Below, piece by piece: positions 41,716-48,719 of a DNA stretch of 64,000 nucleotides. Origin of the DNA: Klebsiella michiganensis (GTDB lineage: Bacteria > Pseudomonadota > Gammaproteobacteria > Enterobacterales > Enterobacteriaceae). The notes beneath the pieces are model-generated. The model saw only the letters and a list, made by a program, of their open reading frames with translations, ran no database searches and was not told the origin of the DNA. The number at the start of each line of letters is the position of its first letter. Within the stretch, counting starts at the first letter, position 1. The stretch lies in the NCBI GenBank assembly GCA_000963575.1, contig CP011077.1:2418001-2482000 (forward strand), written 5' to 3'. The position numbers and the translations under genes were made by a program.

Positions 41716-42520
41716 CGCCAACGAGCTGAAAAAGCGTCTCGCGGGCGGCGAGGCATTTGCGCTGATAGATGTCCGGGAGCAAGAAGCCTGGGAGTCGGCC
41801 TCCCTACCCGGCGCGGTCAGTCTGAACGTCTACGACTATTTTGTCGCGGACTCTACCCCGAAAGGTTACGCCGCGATGGCCGGGGCCTTTGTTCATGCCT
41901 GGCAACAGCTCCAAATCGCAAACGGGGCCACGCCGGTGTTCTTCGAGCAAACCCTGGGCATGCGTTCTCCGCGTGGCCTGTGGTTTTTGTGGTTTGCGCT
42001 GGGCAAAGAAGGATTGATCCTGGACGGCGGCCTGGAGGCCTGGGTCGCAATCGGGGGCAAACTAGCGCCCGGCCAAGGCCTGGCGGCGATTGTTTCTGAG
42101 GCTGGCGCACCTGAACGCCAGCCAGCCCTGCCTCAGCTGGCCGCCACCCGCGCCGAAACGATCGATGCCGATCCGGGCACAACTCTGCGGCTGGATGCCC
42201 GCAGGCCGGCGGAATATGACGGCAGTTTTGTACACGAGTGCTGTGCGCGAGCGGGACGCATTCCAGGATCAACGCTGATGTTCTGGGAAGATGTGGTCGA
42301 GCATGGTCGGTTCAAATCCGCCGAAGCACTGGCGAGCCTTGCCGCTGAAGCCGGATTTACGCCGTCAAAAAGAGTTATCATCTGGTGCCACAGGGGCGCT
42401 CGCGCCGCCACGGTTCTGGTGGCGCTAAAACTGGCAGGTTACCAGGATGTGGCCGTTTATGTCGGCTCCTGGCACGAATGGGCCAGCCACCCGGAATTAC
42501 CGCTGCTCTGCGGCAAATAA
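41705..42520 (+). CDS. Rhodanese-like sulfurtransferase, two domains
   Basis: A 271-residue tandem rhodanese. The first domain (about 1-115) starts LINANELKKRLAGGEAFALIDVREQEAW and has FFEQTLGMRSPR where an active loop would be, without cysteine, so it is structural. The second domain has the active loop IIWCHRGARAAT with Cys228. Such enzymes move a sulfane sulfur from thiosulfate or another donor to thiols or cyanide. The ATG lies inside the end of the cyclodeaminase gene (11-bp overlap), so the frame start at 41558 is not used. It ends the operon, directly abutting a convergent gene. Confidence 0.9.
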   Translation: MLINANELKKRLAGGEAFALIDVREQEAWESASLPGAVSLNVYDYFVADSTPKGYAAMAGAFVHAWQQLQIANGATPVFFEQTLGMRSPRGLWFLWFALGKEGLILDGGLEAWVAIGGKLAPGQGLAAIVSEAGAPERQPALPQLAATRAETIDADPGTTLRLDARRPAEYDGSFVHECCARAGRIPGSTLMFWEDVVEHGRFKSAEALASLAAEAGFTPSKRVIIWCHRGARAATVLVALKLAGYQDVAVYVGSWHEWASHPELPLLCGK

Positions 42521-44149
42521 TCACACTGCATTACGCAGCTTCAGCGCCTGCTGAATATCCGGCGCGGCGGCGATCAGCTGCTTCGTGTATTCATGCTGTG
42601 GCCGGTCGAGTACCTGCTTTGTGGCGCCGGTTTCCACGATTTCACCGCGATACAGCACCACAACTCTGTCACACGCCTGGCGCACGGCGCCAAGATCGTG
42701 GCTGATAAACAGCACGGTTAGCCCCAAACGGTCACGCAGATCGGCGAGTAATGCGAGGATCTGGCCTCGCACGGAGAGATCCAGCGCCGAAACCGCTTCG
42801 TCGGCTACCAGCAGCTCGGGTTCAAGCGCCAGCGCGCGGGCAATGGCAATACGCTGGCGCTGCCCGCCGGAAAAAGCCGACGGCAGACGGCCTGCCGCAG
42901 CGGTATCCAGCCCGACGAGCGCCAGCAATTCGCGAACGCGACCTTGAACTTCCCCCGCTGGCCTTAATTTATGCACGCGCAGCGGTTCAGCTATCTGCTC
43001 TCCCACCGACATTTTGGGATCGAGGCTCGCGTAGGGATCCTGGAAAATAATCTGAGCCCGGCGGCGCATCCCCTGCTGTTGCTCTCGGCTGGCGCGGCGC
43101 ACGTCCAGCCCGTCAAAAATAATGGTGCCGCTGTCTGCCGGAATTAAGCCTATTGCAGCCCTGCCGAGCGTCGTTTTACCCGAACCTGACTCACCGATCA
43201 GCCCGACAATTTCGCCCCGCTCGATTTCGAGGCTGGTGGGTTTCAGCACGGTCTGGCGACCGGCAGGGAAAAACGGCAGCGCATGCGCCTGCGGGTAGCT
43301 TTTGGTGAGCTGCGACAGCTGCACCAGCGGCGAACGGGTGACGTCTTTGCGTCTGGCGGCCTGAGGCTCTGGCTGAGAAGCGGCAATCAGTCGGCGGGTA
43401 TAGTCAGCCTGTGGCGCGGTGAGCAGCGTGGGCACCTCCCCCTGCTCAACAATGTTGCCCTGATACAGCACGCAGGCACGGTCCGCGTAGCGTGCCACCA
43501 CGCTCAAATCATGGGTGATAAACAAAATGCCCATCGCCATTTCCTGCTGCAGCTCCTGGAGCAGGGCCAGAATTTGTGCCTGAATGGTGACGTCCAGCGC
43601 GGTGGTTGGCTCGTCGGCAATCAGCAGCGCGGGCTTGCAGCTAATGGCGCTGGCAATCATCACGCGCTGGCGCATCCCGCCGGAAAGCTGGTGAATGTAC
43701 TGCCTCGCACGCTGTTCGGGATTAACAATGCCCACCCTGTCCAGCAGAGCGACCGCCTCACGGTGTGCCTGCCTCCAGCTGAGTTTATGGTGGCGCACCA
43801 ACACTTCCGCGATTTGCTCCCCCACTTTCAGCACCGGGTTCATGCTGCTCATCGGTTCCTGAAAAATTGTGGCAATTTGCTGCCCGCGAAGCTCGCGCGG
43901 ATAGGTTTGCCCAACCGCCGAGACAACCTGCCCGTTAAACGTCACGTCGCCGCCCGTTTGCCGGACGCCGGCCGGAAGTAGCCCCATGACCGCCAGCGAG
44001 GTTAGGGTTTTCCCTGAGCCAGATTCACCGACCAGGGCAACAATCTCCCGGCGTGAAACGCTGAATGACGCATCCTTCACCAGGGGTTTGCCTTCCAGCG
44101 TATTGATGCAGAGTGAATTTACGGTTAACAGCGGGTTTTGATCGGCCAT
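42521..44149 (-). CDS. ABC importer ATPase, fused DppD-DppF type
   Basis: A 542-residue protein with two complete ATPase domains. The first (about 8-250) has VGESGSGKTLTSLAVMG, LSGGMRQRVMIA and LLIADEPTTALDV. The second (about 280-530) has IGESGSGKTTLGRAAIG, FSGGQRQRIAIARAL and LLVADEAVSALD. The oligopeptide C-terminal segment follows each. The layout is that of GsiA/YejF, which power peptide and glutathione importers. The permeases at 36576-38350 have no ATPase on their own strand, so this one surely serves them although it is transcribed towards them. Its stop touches the rhodanese stop with no gap. Confidence 0.92.
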   Translation of the reverse strand: MADQNPLLTVNSLCINTLEGKPLVKDASFSVSRREIVALVGESGSGKTLTSLAVMGLLPAGVRQTGGDVTFNGQVVSAVGQTYPRELRGQQIATIFQEPMSSMNPVLKVGEQIAEVLVRHHKLSWRQAHREAVALLDRVGIVNPEQRARQYIHQLSGGMRQRVMIASAISCKPALLIADEPTTALDVTIQAQILALLQELQQEMAMGILFITHDLSVVARYADRACVLYQGNIVEQGEVPTLLTAPQADYTRRLIAASQPEPQAARRKDVTRSPLVQLSQLTKSYPQAHALPFFPAGRQTVLKPTSLEIERGEIVGLIGESGSGKTTLGRAAIGLIPADSGTIIFDGLDVRRASREQQQGMRRRAQIIFQDPYASLDPKMSVGEQIAEPLRVHKLRPAGEVQGRVRELLALVGLDTAAAGRLPSAFSGGQRQRIAIARALALEPELLVADEAVSALDLSVRGQILALLADLRDRLGLTVLFISHDLGAVRQACDRVVVLYRGEIVETGATKQVLDRPQHEYTKQLIAAAPDIQQALKLRNAV

Positions 44150-44300
44150 ACGGGTTCCAGATGAGCGCTAACATCGTGATTTTTGAGACTATAATATCTG
44201 CCCCGATGCGACAAGATGATTTGCTGATAGCTTATTCATTTGGTCTTACTCTCCGGCGTTATTTATACTTCAGTCATACAAACCTGATGTGACTGGCGCC

Positions 44301-45284
44301 ATGACGACCCAAATTCTTCCCCGCCGCTGGGCGCTGCCCGCCGGCCTGCTGGCCCTGTTGTTAAGCGTACTGGCGCTGGTGTTTATCAGCCATCACTGGA
44401 GCGCTTTTATTCAGTGGTGCCTGAGTGTGCAGATAAGTCTGCACCGCTATCTGGTCTTCTATTTACTGCAAATCAATAATCACCAGTACAGCGGCGGCGT
44501 TTGGCTGCTGATTGGCAGCTTTTTTTACGGCGTGCTGCACGCCATTGGCCCCGGGCACGGCAAATTTATTGTCACAACCTGGCTTAGCACCAATCAGGAA
44601 ACGCCTCTCGCCGGGCGAATGGTGCCGTTTCTCGGCAGCCTGATGCAGGGCGTGAGCGCCATCATTTTTGTGTTTGTACTGGCGATTGCGCTTAATTTGT
44701 CCAGCGGCGATCTCAGCGAAAGCCGCTGGTATGTGGAAAAGATAAGCGCAGTGTTGATTGGCGGATTCGGGGTTTTTATTGTGCTGAAGGCGCTGCGACA
44801 GCAGGCCCCGCTGCGGATGCATTCCTTCACGCCGCTAAGCGGTAATGCCAAAACAGTGGACCATCATTCACAGGATGCACATTGTGGCTGTGGGCATAAC
44901 CACGGCGTCGGCTACGATGCCCGGAACGGTAACTGGCTCACGCACCTGGGTGTCATTCTGGCAATTGGCGCACGCCCCTGTAGCGGGGCCATCATGATTT
45001 TGGTGTTTTCGAATGCGTTGGGGTTTATTAGCTGGGGCATTGCCGCCGTAATGACCATGGCGCTCGGCACCGCCCTGTCGATCCTTGGGCTGTCGGTGCT
45101 GGTCACCCGTACCCGCGACTCGGTGGGCAAACTCTGGCTTTCGCGAACGCCGGCTCAGGTTCGCCTGATAACCACCGGGCTGAAAGTGATTGGCGGCTTG
45201 CTGATCGTACTTTTTGCCGTGGTGCTGTTTACCACTACTATTCCCGTTAGCGCCAACGGCGACTTCATCGCGGCGGGCTGCTAG
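44301..45284 (+). CDS. Nickel/cobalt exporter, NicO family
   Basis: About 327 residues with six to seven membrane segments. FYGVLHAIGPGHGKFIVTTWL (HAIGPGHGK) and AIGARPCSGAIMILVFSNAL are the two signature blocks of the NicO/RcnA family. A cytoplasmic loop HHSQDAHCGCGHNHG is rich in His and Cys and should bind metal. RcnA-type proteins export Ni and Co. A GTG start at 44289 would add four residues; neither start has a strong ribosome site. No RcnR-like regulator is adjacent. Confidence 0.85.
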   Translation: MTTQILPRRWALPAGLLALLLSVLALVFISHHWSAFIQWCLSVQISLHRYLVFYLLQINNHQYSGGVWLLIGSFFYGVLHAIGPGHGKFIVTTWLSTNQETPLAGRMVPFLGSLMQGVSAIIFVFVLAIALNLSSGDLSESRWYVEKISAVLIGGFGVFIVLKALRQQAPLRMHSFTPLSGNAKTVDHHSQDAHCGCGHNHGVGYDARNGNWLTHLGVILAIGARPCSGAIMILVFSNALGFISWGIAAVMTMALGTALSILGLSVLVTRTRDSVGKLWLSRTPAQVRLITTGLKVIGGLLIVLFAVVLFTTTIPVSANGDFIAAGC

Positions 45285-45295
45285 CGCGGAATCGA

Positions 45296-45469
45296 TTAGA
45301 ACAGCGAGAACAACAGCGCGACCGGGAAACTCATCGGCCAGGTGGCGCCAATCAGCACCGAACAAAGCAGCTTAATACGTTTGGAGTCTTTGGCGAGCAG
45401 CCAGGTGATCCCGGCGCAGATCAACGCCATTACGGCGTAAAAAACCAGCATGTGTTGATAAAGCGTCAT
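45296..45469 (-). CDS. ortT: Orphan membrane toxin OrtT (GhoT family)
   Basis: A 57-residue inner membrane protein with two membrane segments (about 7-25 and 36-55). It is nearly colinear with E. coli OrtT: TLYQHMLVFYAVMALICAGITW, then GATWPMSFPVALLFSLF, which is identical at the end. OrtT damages the membrane and reduces growth under antifolate-type stress, and has no antitoxin. The start at 45469 is chosen by homology; an ATG at 45478 adds three residues. It converges with the NicO gene, 11 bp apart. No GhoS-like antitoxin is seen nearby. Confidence 0.88.
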   Translation of the reverse strand: MTLYQHMLVFYAVMALICAGITWLLAKDSKRIKLLCSVLIGATWPMSFPVALLFSLF

Positions 45470-45551
45470 ACAAGACATTACTACTTGTTAAAAAATTTTG
45501 CAGAATATGCTCTTTTTTATGACGCAGATCAAGTTTAGAAACTTTATTTAC

Positions 45552-46280
45552 TCAGTAATAACTGACTTCCGTCGTCACCTGCTGGCGCTGGGTTTGCTGC
45601 GTTTTTCCGATACCGGTCACCAGCGTTATGTCGCAGGCAATAGGCGATAACTGCTCGTCATAGCGGCAGTGGCTTTCCGCCGTCAGAAACGGCGTTCTCA
45701 TTGTTTCAGTCACCAGCTTGTAGTCGAACGGACGGTGCGCCGGATCCTCGTAGCTCACTTTAGTTTGCGAGGCCACTTTGTCACTCATGTAAAAGTCAAC
45801 CTGACGGGGAAGCCCGTTGGCATCGTACTCGTGGTGAGCGATACGCTGGCCGCCCGGCATGAAAAAAATATCCTTCAGCAGTCCGTTCGGCCAGTAGGCA
45901 TACTTCACTTCTCCCAGCTCATCTTTTCTCTTTTTCACCAGGCACTTTTCATCAAGCTTGAGGGATAAGGGTTTACCGTTTTGAGTCCCTGTCAGCGCGT
46001 TACCTTCGCGGTGAAGCTGCAGCACCATTTTTTGCGCCGAGTCCCTGATATCGAGGCTGGTCACGCACCCGGCGCTATCTACCTTCAGCCGGTTCTCATA
46101 ATTTATTTCCCCTGACGGGTGCTTCATTACGGTATGCATTTCGCGCACATTTCCCGCCGGCGCATTGAAATCAAACATCGTCGCCAGGTTGGCTATCACC
46201 GGATTTCTTGTCGGCTGGGCATAAGAGAAGGAACAGAAAAGGAGTGGCATTACCAACAATGTGGTTCTTGTTAACGTCAT
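45552..46280 (-). CDS. YnfC-like exported protein
   Basis: A 242-residue protein with a signal peptide (LVMPLLFCSFSYAQ). The pattern FDFNAPAGNVREMH, YDANGLPRQVDFYMSDK, CRYDEQLSPIACDITLV and a terminal TEVSYY matches the YnfC family (UPF0257). E. coli YnfC is a lipoprotein. Here Cys occurs in FCSFSYA, not in a convincing lipobox, so this member may be soluble in the periplasm. The function is unknown. Confidence 0.75.
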   Translation of the reverse strand: MTLTRTTLLVMPLLFCSFSYAQPTRNPVIANLATMFDFNAPAGNVREMHTVMKHPSGEINYENRLKVDSAGCVTSLDIRDSAQKMVLQLHREGNALTGTQNGKPLSLKLDEKCLVKKRKDELGEVKYAYWPNGLLKDIFFMPGGQRIAHHEYDANGLPRQVDFYMSDKVASQTKVSYEDPAHRPFDYKLVTETMRTPFLTAESHCRYDEQLSPIACDITLVTGIGKTQQTQRQQVTTEVSYY

Positions 46281-46382
46281 ACATCATCCTTGAAAGCAGG
46301 CACAACAATGTGCCGGCAAGCAGCAGAAAATAAAAAGATTAATCCTGGGGTTTAACGCGACACTCTACGCGATCTGCCTGAC

Positions 46383-46404
46383 AAAACCCACCGAAGTGGG
46401 TTTT
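46383..46404 (-). terminator. Terminator after kbp
   Basis: AAAACCCAC-CGAA-GTGGGTTTT, 9 bp past the kbp stop. The arms supply the U-run on the minus strand. Confidence 0.85.
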
Positions 46405-46412
46405 CAGGGCAC

Positions 46413-46859
46413 TTACAGCTTAGGAATGATCAGCACCTGTCCGGGGTAAATTTTGTCCGGATGGCTGAGCATCGGTTTATTCGCTTCAAAGATGGTGTTG
46501 TACTTGTTGGCATCCCCGTAGACATGTTTAGAGATGGCGCTCAGCGTGTCGCCGGATTTCACCGTGTAATAAGTCGCCTCCTGCGCCGCATCCGTTACCT
46601 GAATATTATTTTCAACGCTGCTGATCCCGGCCACGTTACCCACCGCGACCTGAATTTTTTCTTTCAGCGCCTGGGTCAACCCATCTCCCCCGGTGATAAC
46701 CGCTTTGCCGTTTTCTACGGTGACATTTACTTTATCGGCACCGGGAATGCCGCTGTTTTTCAAATGCTCCTCAAGCTTGCTGCCCTGCTCGCCTTCATTC
46801 CCTTTCAGCGAATCCCACAGTTTCGCACCTGCGTCTTTGACAAAATCAAATAATCCCAT
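46413..46859 (-). CDS. kbp: Potassium-binding protein Kbp (YgaU)
   Basis: A 148-residue protein with a BON domain (about residues 28-90; VNVTVENGKAVITGGDGL) and a C-terminal LysM domain (about 96-146; YYTVKSGDTLSAISKHVYGDANKYNTIFEANKPML...IYPGQVLIIPKL). It is close to E. coli Kbp/YgaU over the full length, which binds potassium in the cytoplasm and is needed for growth at high external potassium. There is no signal peptide. GGAG precedes the ATG. Confidence 0.92.
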   Translation of the reverse strand: MGLFDFVKDAGAKLWDSLKGNEGEQGSKLEEHLKNSGIPGADKVNVTVENGKAVITGGDGLTQALKEKIQVAVGNVAGISSVENNIQVTDAAQEATYYTVKSGDTLSAISKHVYGDANKYNTIFEANKPMLSHPDKIYPGQVLIIPKL

Positions 46860-47038
46860 GGTCTTTTCTCCTGTTTACTGGTCCCTGTAAGCCTGGCAAA
46901 AGAAGCCAAAACCGCCAGCTCGGTATTTATCATCATGCACGGGTTATTTTTTATGATGTGAGATGAAGCAAGCTAAAAGCAGGTTAAAGCAATACTTTAG
47001 AGCATGACGAATCGACACCTTCACTGGTTTTGAGTTGT

Positions 47039-47161
47039 TTTACGCTAATGTTTTGTACTGCTCCACAGCAAATTCGATAGTGCCTTTCCTGGCATCAATG
47101 CCTTTGCCGCACAACCGCTCTCGCGTAATCATGTTGTTACCTCGCATACGACTCATGGCAA
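47039..47161 (-). pseudogene. Short unrecognised frame, 40 codons
   Basis: From ATG 47161 the frame reads MSRMRGNNMITRERLCGKGIDARKGTIEFAVEQYKTLA. It continues open about 16 codons further upstream without a start. I do not recognise it and cannot tell a small gene from a fragment. It lies in the accessory stretch 46.9-48.7 kb. Confidence 0.25.
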
Positions 47162-47232
47162 AGATGATATCGACGGGAGGTAGGGCTTTCTTCAGAGTAA
47201 TTACAGTAAGTTACAGTGACACAAAAAGCAAA

Positions 47233-47252
47233 AACCCACCAAGCGGTGGGTT
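47233..47252 (-). terminator. Terminator at the end of a small membrane protein gene
   Basis: AACCCACC-AAGC-GGTGGGTT overlaps the stop codon of the gene at 47251. On the minus strand TTTTTGCTTTTTG follows. A degenerate relative sits at about 47530-47562, after the next small gene. Confidence 0.8.
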
Positions 47253-47484
47253 ATGCTAACTTGGTGGTTCTTCTTTTATAGACGCTTCTGATTATTCCTA
47301 ACGCTGTAAATACAATCCCAGGAAGCATTAAGAGGTAACCATAACGCAGGTGACTTTCTCTTGCGGCGATCAGAAAGATATTTTCTACGCATCGCTGTTC
47401 AATCATCGCACAAGTGGACATATTGTAAGCCACCAGAGACCATATAAATCCTGCAATTAATGCGCCCAACCCCCACGTTGTCAT
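47251..47484 (-). CDS. Small inner membrane protein, unknown
   Basis: A 77-residue protein with two membrane segments (about 5-24 and 49-68) separated by a short loop with two cysteines (STCAMIEQRC). It ends in basic residues (YKRRTTKLA), which suggests that both ends are cytoplasmic. The ATG at 47484 is chosen over one at 47499. It resembles no family I can name. Its own terminator supports a real gene. Confidence 0.55.
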   Translation of the reverse strand: MTTWGLGALIAGFIWSLVAYNMSTCAMIEQRCVENIFLIAARESHLRYGYLLMLPGIVFTALGIIRSVYKRRTTKLA

Positions 47485-47571
47485 ATCCCAACCCTTCATG
47501 GTATTTCGTCATTTCCGCCCTGCTTTCAAAAAGCAAAAAACCATCGAGTTGGTGGGTTTGCAGAGTGCGCT

Positions 47572-47772
47572 TTAGAGCAGCACCGGAATTTGGCTGCAAT
47601 AGCAGTGATATTTGTTGCCATCACTAGAGTAGAAAGCCCTTACCCAATCAGTTGTTTTCAGCTCTCCGTGTTCAGCAGCATGCCACCATCGCGTCGTTTT
47701 GCCAGGGCTATCGAACTGAAGAATAAGCAGAGAGGGCTTTAATTCAGTTACATGCTTTTGCATAAAGTTCAT
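47572..47772 (-). CDS. Small unknown protein
   Basis: A 66-residue frame (MNFMQKHVTELKPSLLILQFDSPGKTTRWWHAAEH...) with no signal peptide or known motif. A terminator-like repeat follows at about 47530-47562. The start may also be the second Met at 47763. It could be the end of a degraded gene, since an overlapping frame upstream is open too. Confidence 0.4.
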   Translation of the reverse strand: MNFMQKHVTELKPSLLILQFDSPGKTTRWWHAAEHGELKTTDWVRAFYSSDGNKYHCYCSQIPVLL

Positions 47773-47947
47773 TGAAGTTTTTCACCTGAGAACGATATTC
47801 ATCGACCAAAAAAACATCTCCCGTCGTGTAAGCTATCGGACGTCGTGAATACTTGAAGCCAAGAACCAAATGATACGGTTCGGCAGCAATAAAACGTGCA
47901 CCTATTTTTCGTCCTAGCTGAGTCTGACCAGACAGGATACCGCATAC
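47747..47947 (-). pseudogene. 67-codon open stretch directly after an in-frame stop
   Basis: This frame has no start codon of its own at its head. It follows the TAA of the gene at 47948 in the same frame: GILSGQTQLGRKIGARFIAAEPYHLVLG and so on to AKACN. It is either a fragment of another gene or the end of a longer protein cut by a nonsense change. It is not recognised. Confidence 0.35.
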
Positions 47948-48235
47948 TTATGGATGCTCTTCAAAATGATGAACTGACATTTCCGTAAAAGAAACTGTCC
48001 TGGTGGTATCTAAATCACTGTCACAGATACCAATCATCATTTTCCTTGTTTGTTCATTCTTTGGATTTTTTGCAAGCAGCTCTTTGAGCACCTCGCAACT
48101 TTCAGGGTTACCTGCACCGCGCTTAAAGAATTCAATCACTGCAGGTTTTACATCTTCAAAATTGTATTGTTCTTGAGCATGAGTGCATTGGGCCAAAGCT
48201 AAGAGCACAAACACCAGTAAATGCTTTATTTTCAT
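47948..48235 (-). CDS. Small exported protein, unknown
   Basis: A 95-residue protein with a clear signal peptide (MKIKHLLVFVLLALAQCTHAQ; cleavage after HA). The mature part is acidic with two cysteines (PESCEVLKELL and IGICDSD) that could form a disulfide. AT-rich codon use contrasts with kbp and patD. I do not recognise the family. The frame stays open past its stop for 67 codons. Confidence 0.6.
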   Translation of the reverse strand: MKIKHLLVFVLLALAQCTHAQEQYNFEDVKPAVIEFFKRGAGNPESCEVLKELLAKNPKNEQTRKMMIGICDSDLDTTRTVSFTEMSVHHFEEHP

Positions 48236-48450
48236 CTATGTTCTTCTCTAAAAAATCTCTCTTAACATATCGGCAGATACTGGATTTAACCCACTAATTA
48301 TTTCAAATATTCTTTCCCGTAGTTTCGGGGCTTTTATTCATCAGCTTCCGACAATTCGCCGCGGCCAGACTGAGGCATGAAGAGAGAAGGTGAACATCAC
48401 ACGCGATCTGCTACATTCTTGGCTCAATCGCAGCATCATGGAACCACCTA

Positions 48451-48675
48451 TTGAAGAGAGCTGAAATTCGTCACCGGAACGCTTATGAGTCGCGCCATAC
48501 ATTTGCATGCTGGACGTTAAGCGCTGGAGCTAATCCGAGCTTTATTGCCAGTCGAATGGGACTTACAAATGCACAGATGATTTTCAATGTGTACGGTGAA
48601 TGGATGGCAGATCAAAATGGAGATCGGATTCCCAACGTCAATAGTCATTTTGACTTCACTGCCCTACAAGAAATT
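48451..48675 (+). pseudogene. Phage-type tyrosine integrase, C-terminal remnant
   Basis: The frame shows the integrase catalytic end: KRAEIRHRNAYESRHTFACWTLSAGANPSFIASRMGLTNAQMIFNVYGEWMADQNGD. The Arg-His pair (SRHT) and the nucleophile Tyr (FNVYGEW) are present, but the residue after MG is Leu where integrases have His. Upstream the similarity continues for about 15 codons (SIAASWNHLL) and then fails, so at least three-quarters of the gene is gone. The open frame runs on to 48756 into the end of patD, past the similarity. No tRNA is adjacent. Confidence 0.8.
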
Positions 48676-48676
48676 G

Positions 48677-48705
48677 GCTGTAAAACAATAATCTTGTTTT
48701 ACAGC
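48677..48705. terminator. Terminator between the integrase remnant and patD
   Basis: GCTGTAAAAC and GTTTTACAGC form a perfect 10-bp stem with a 9-base loop. It lies 15 bp past the patD stop. Confidence 0.7.
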
Positions 48706-48719
48706 AGATTAAACCTTCC

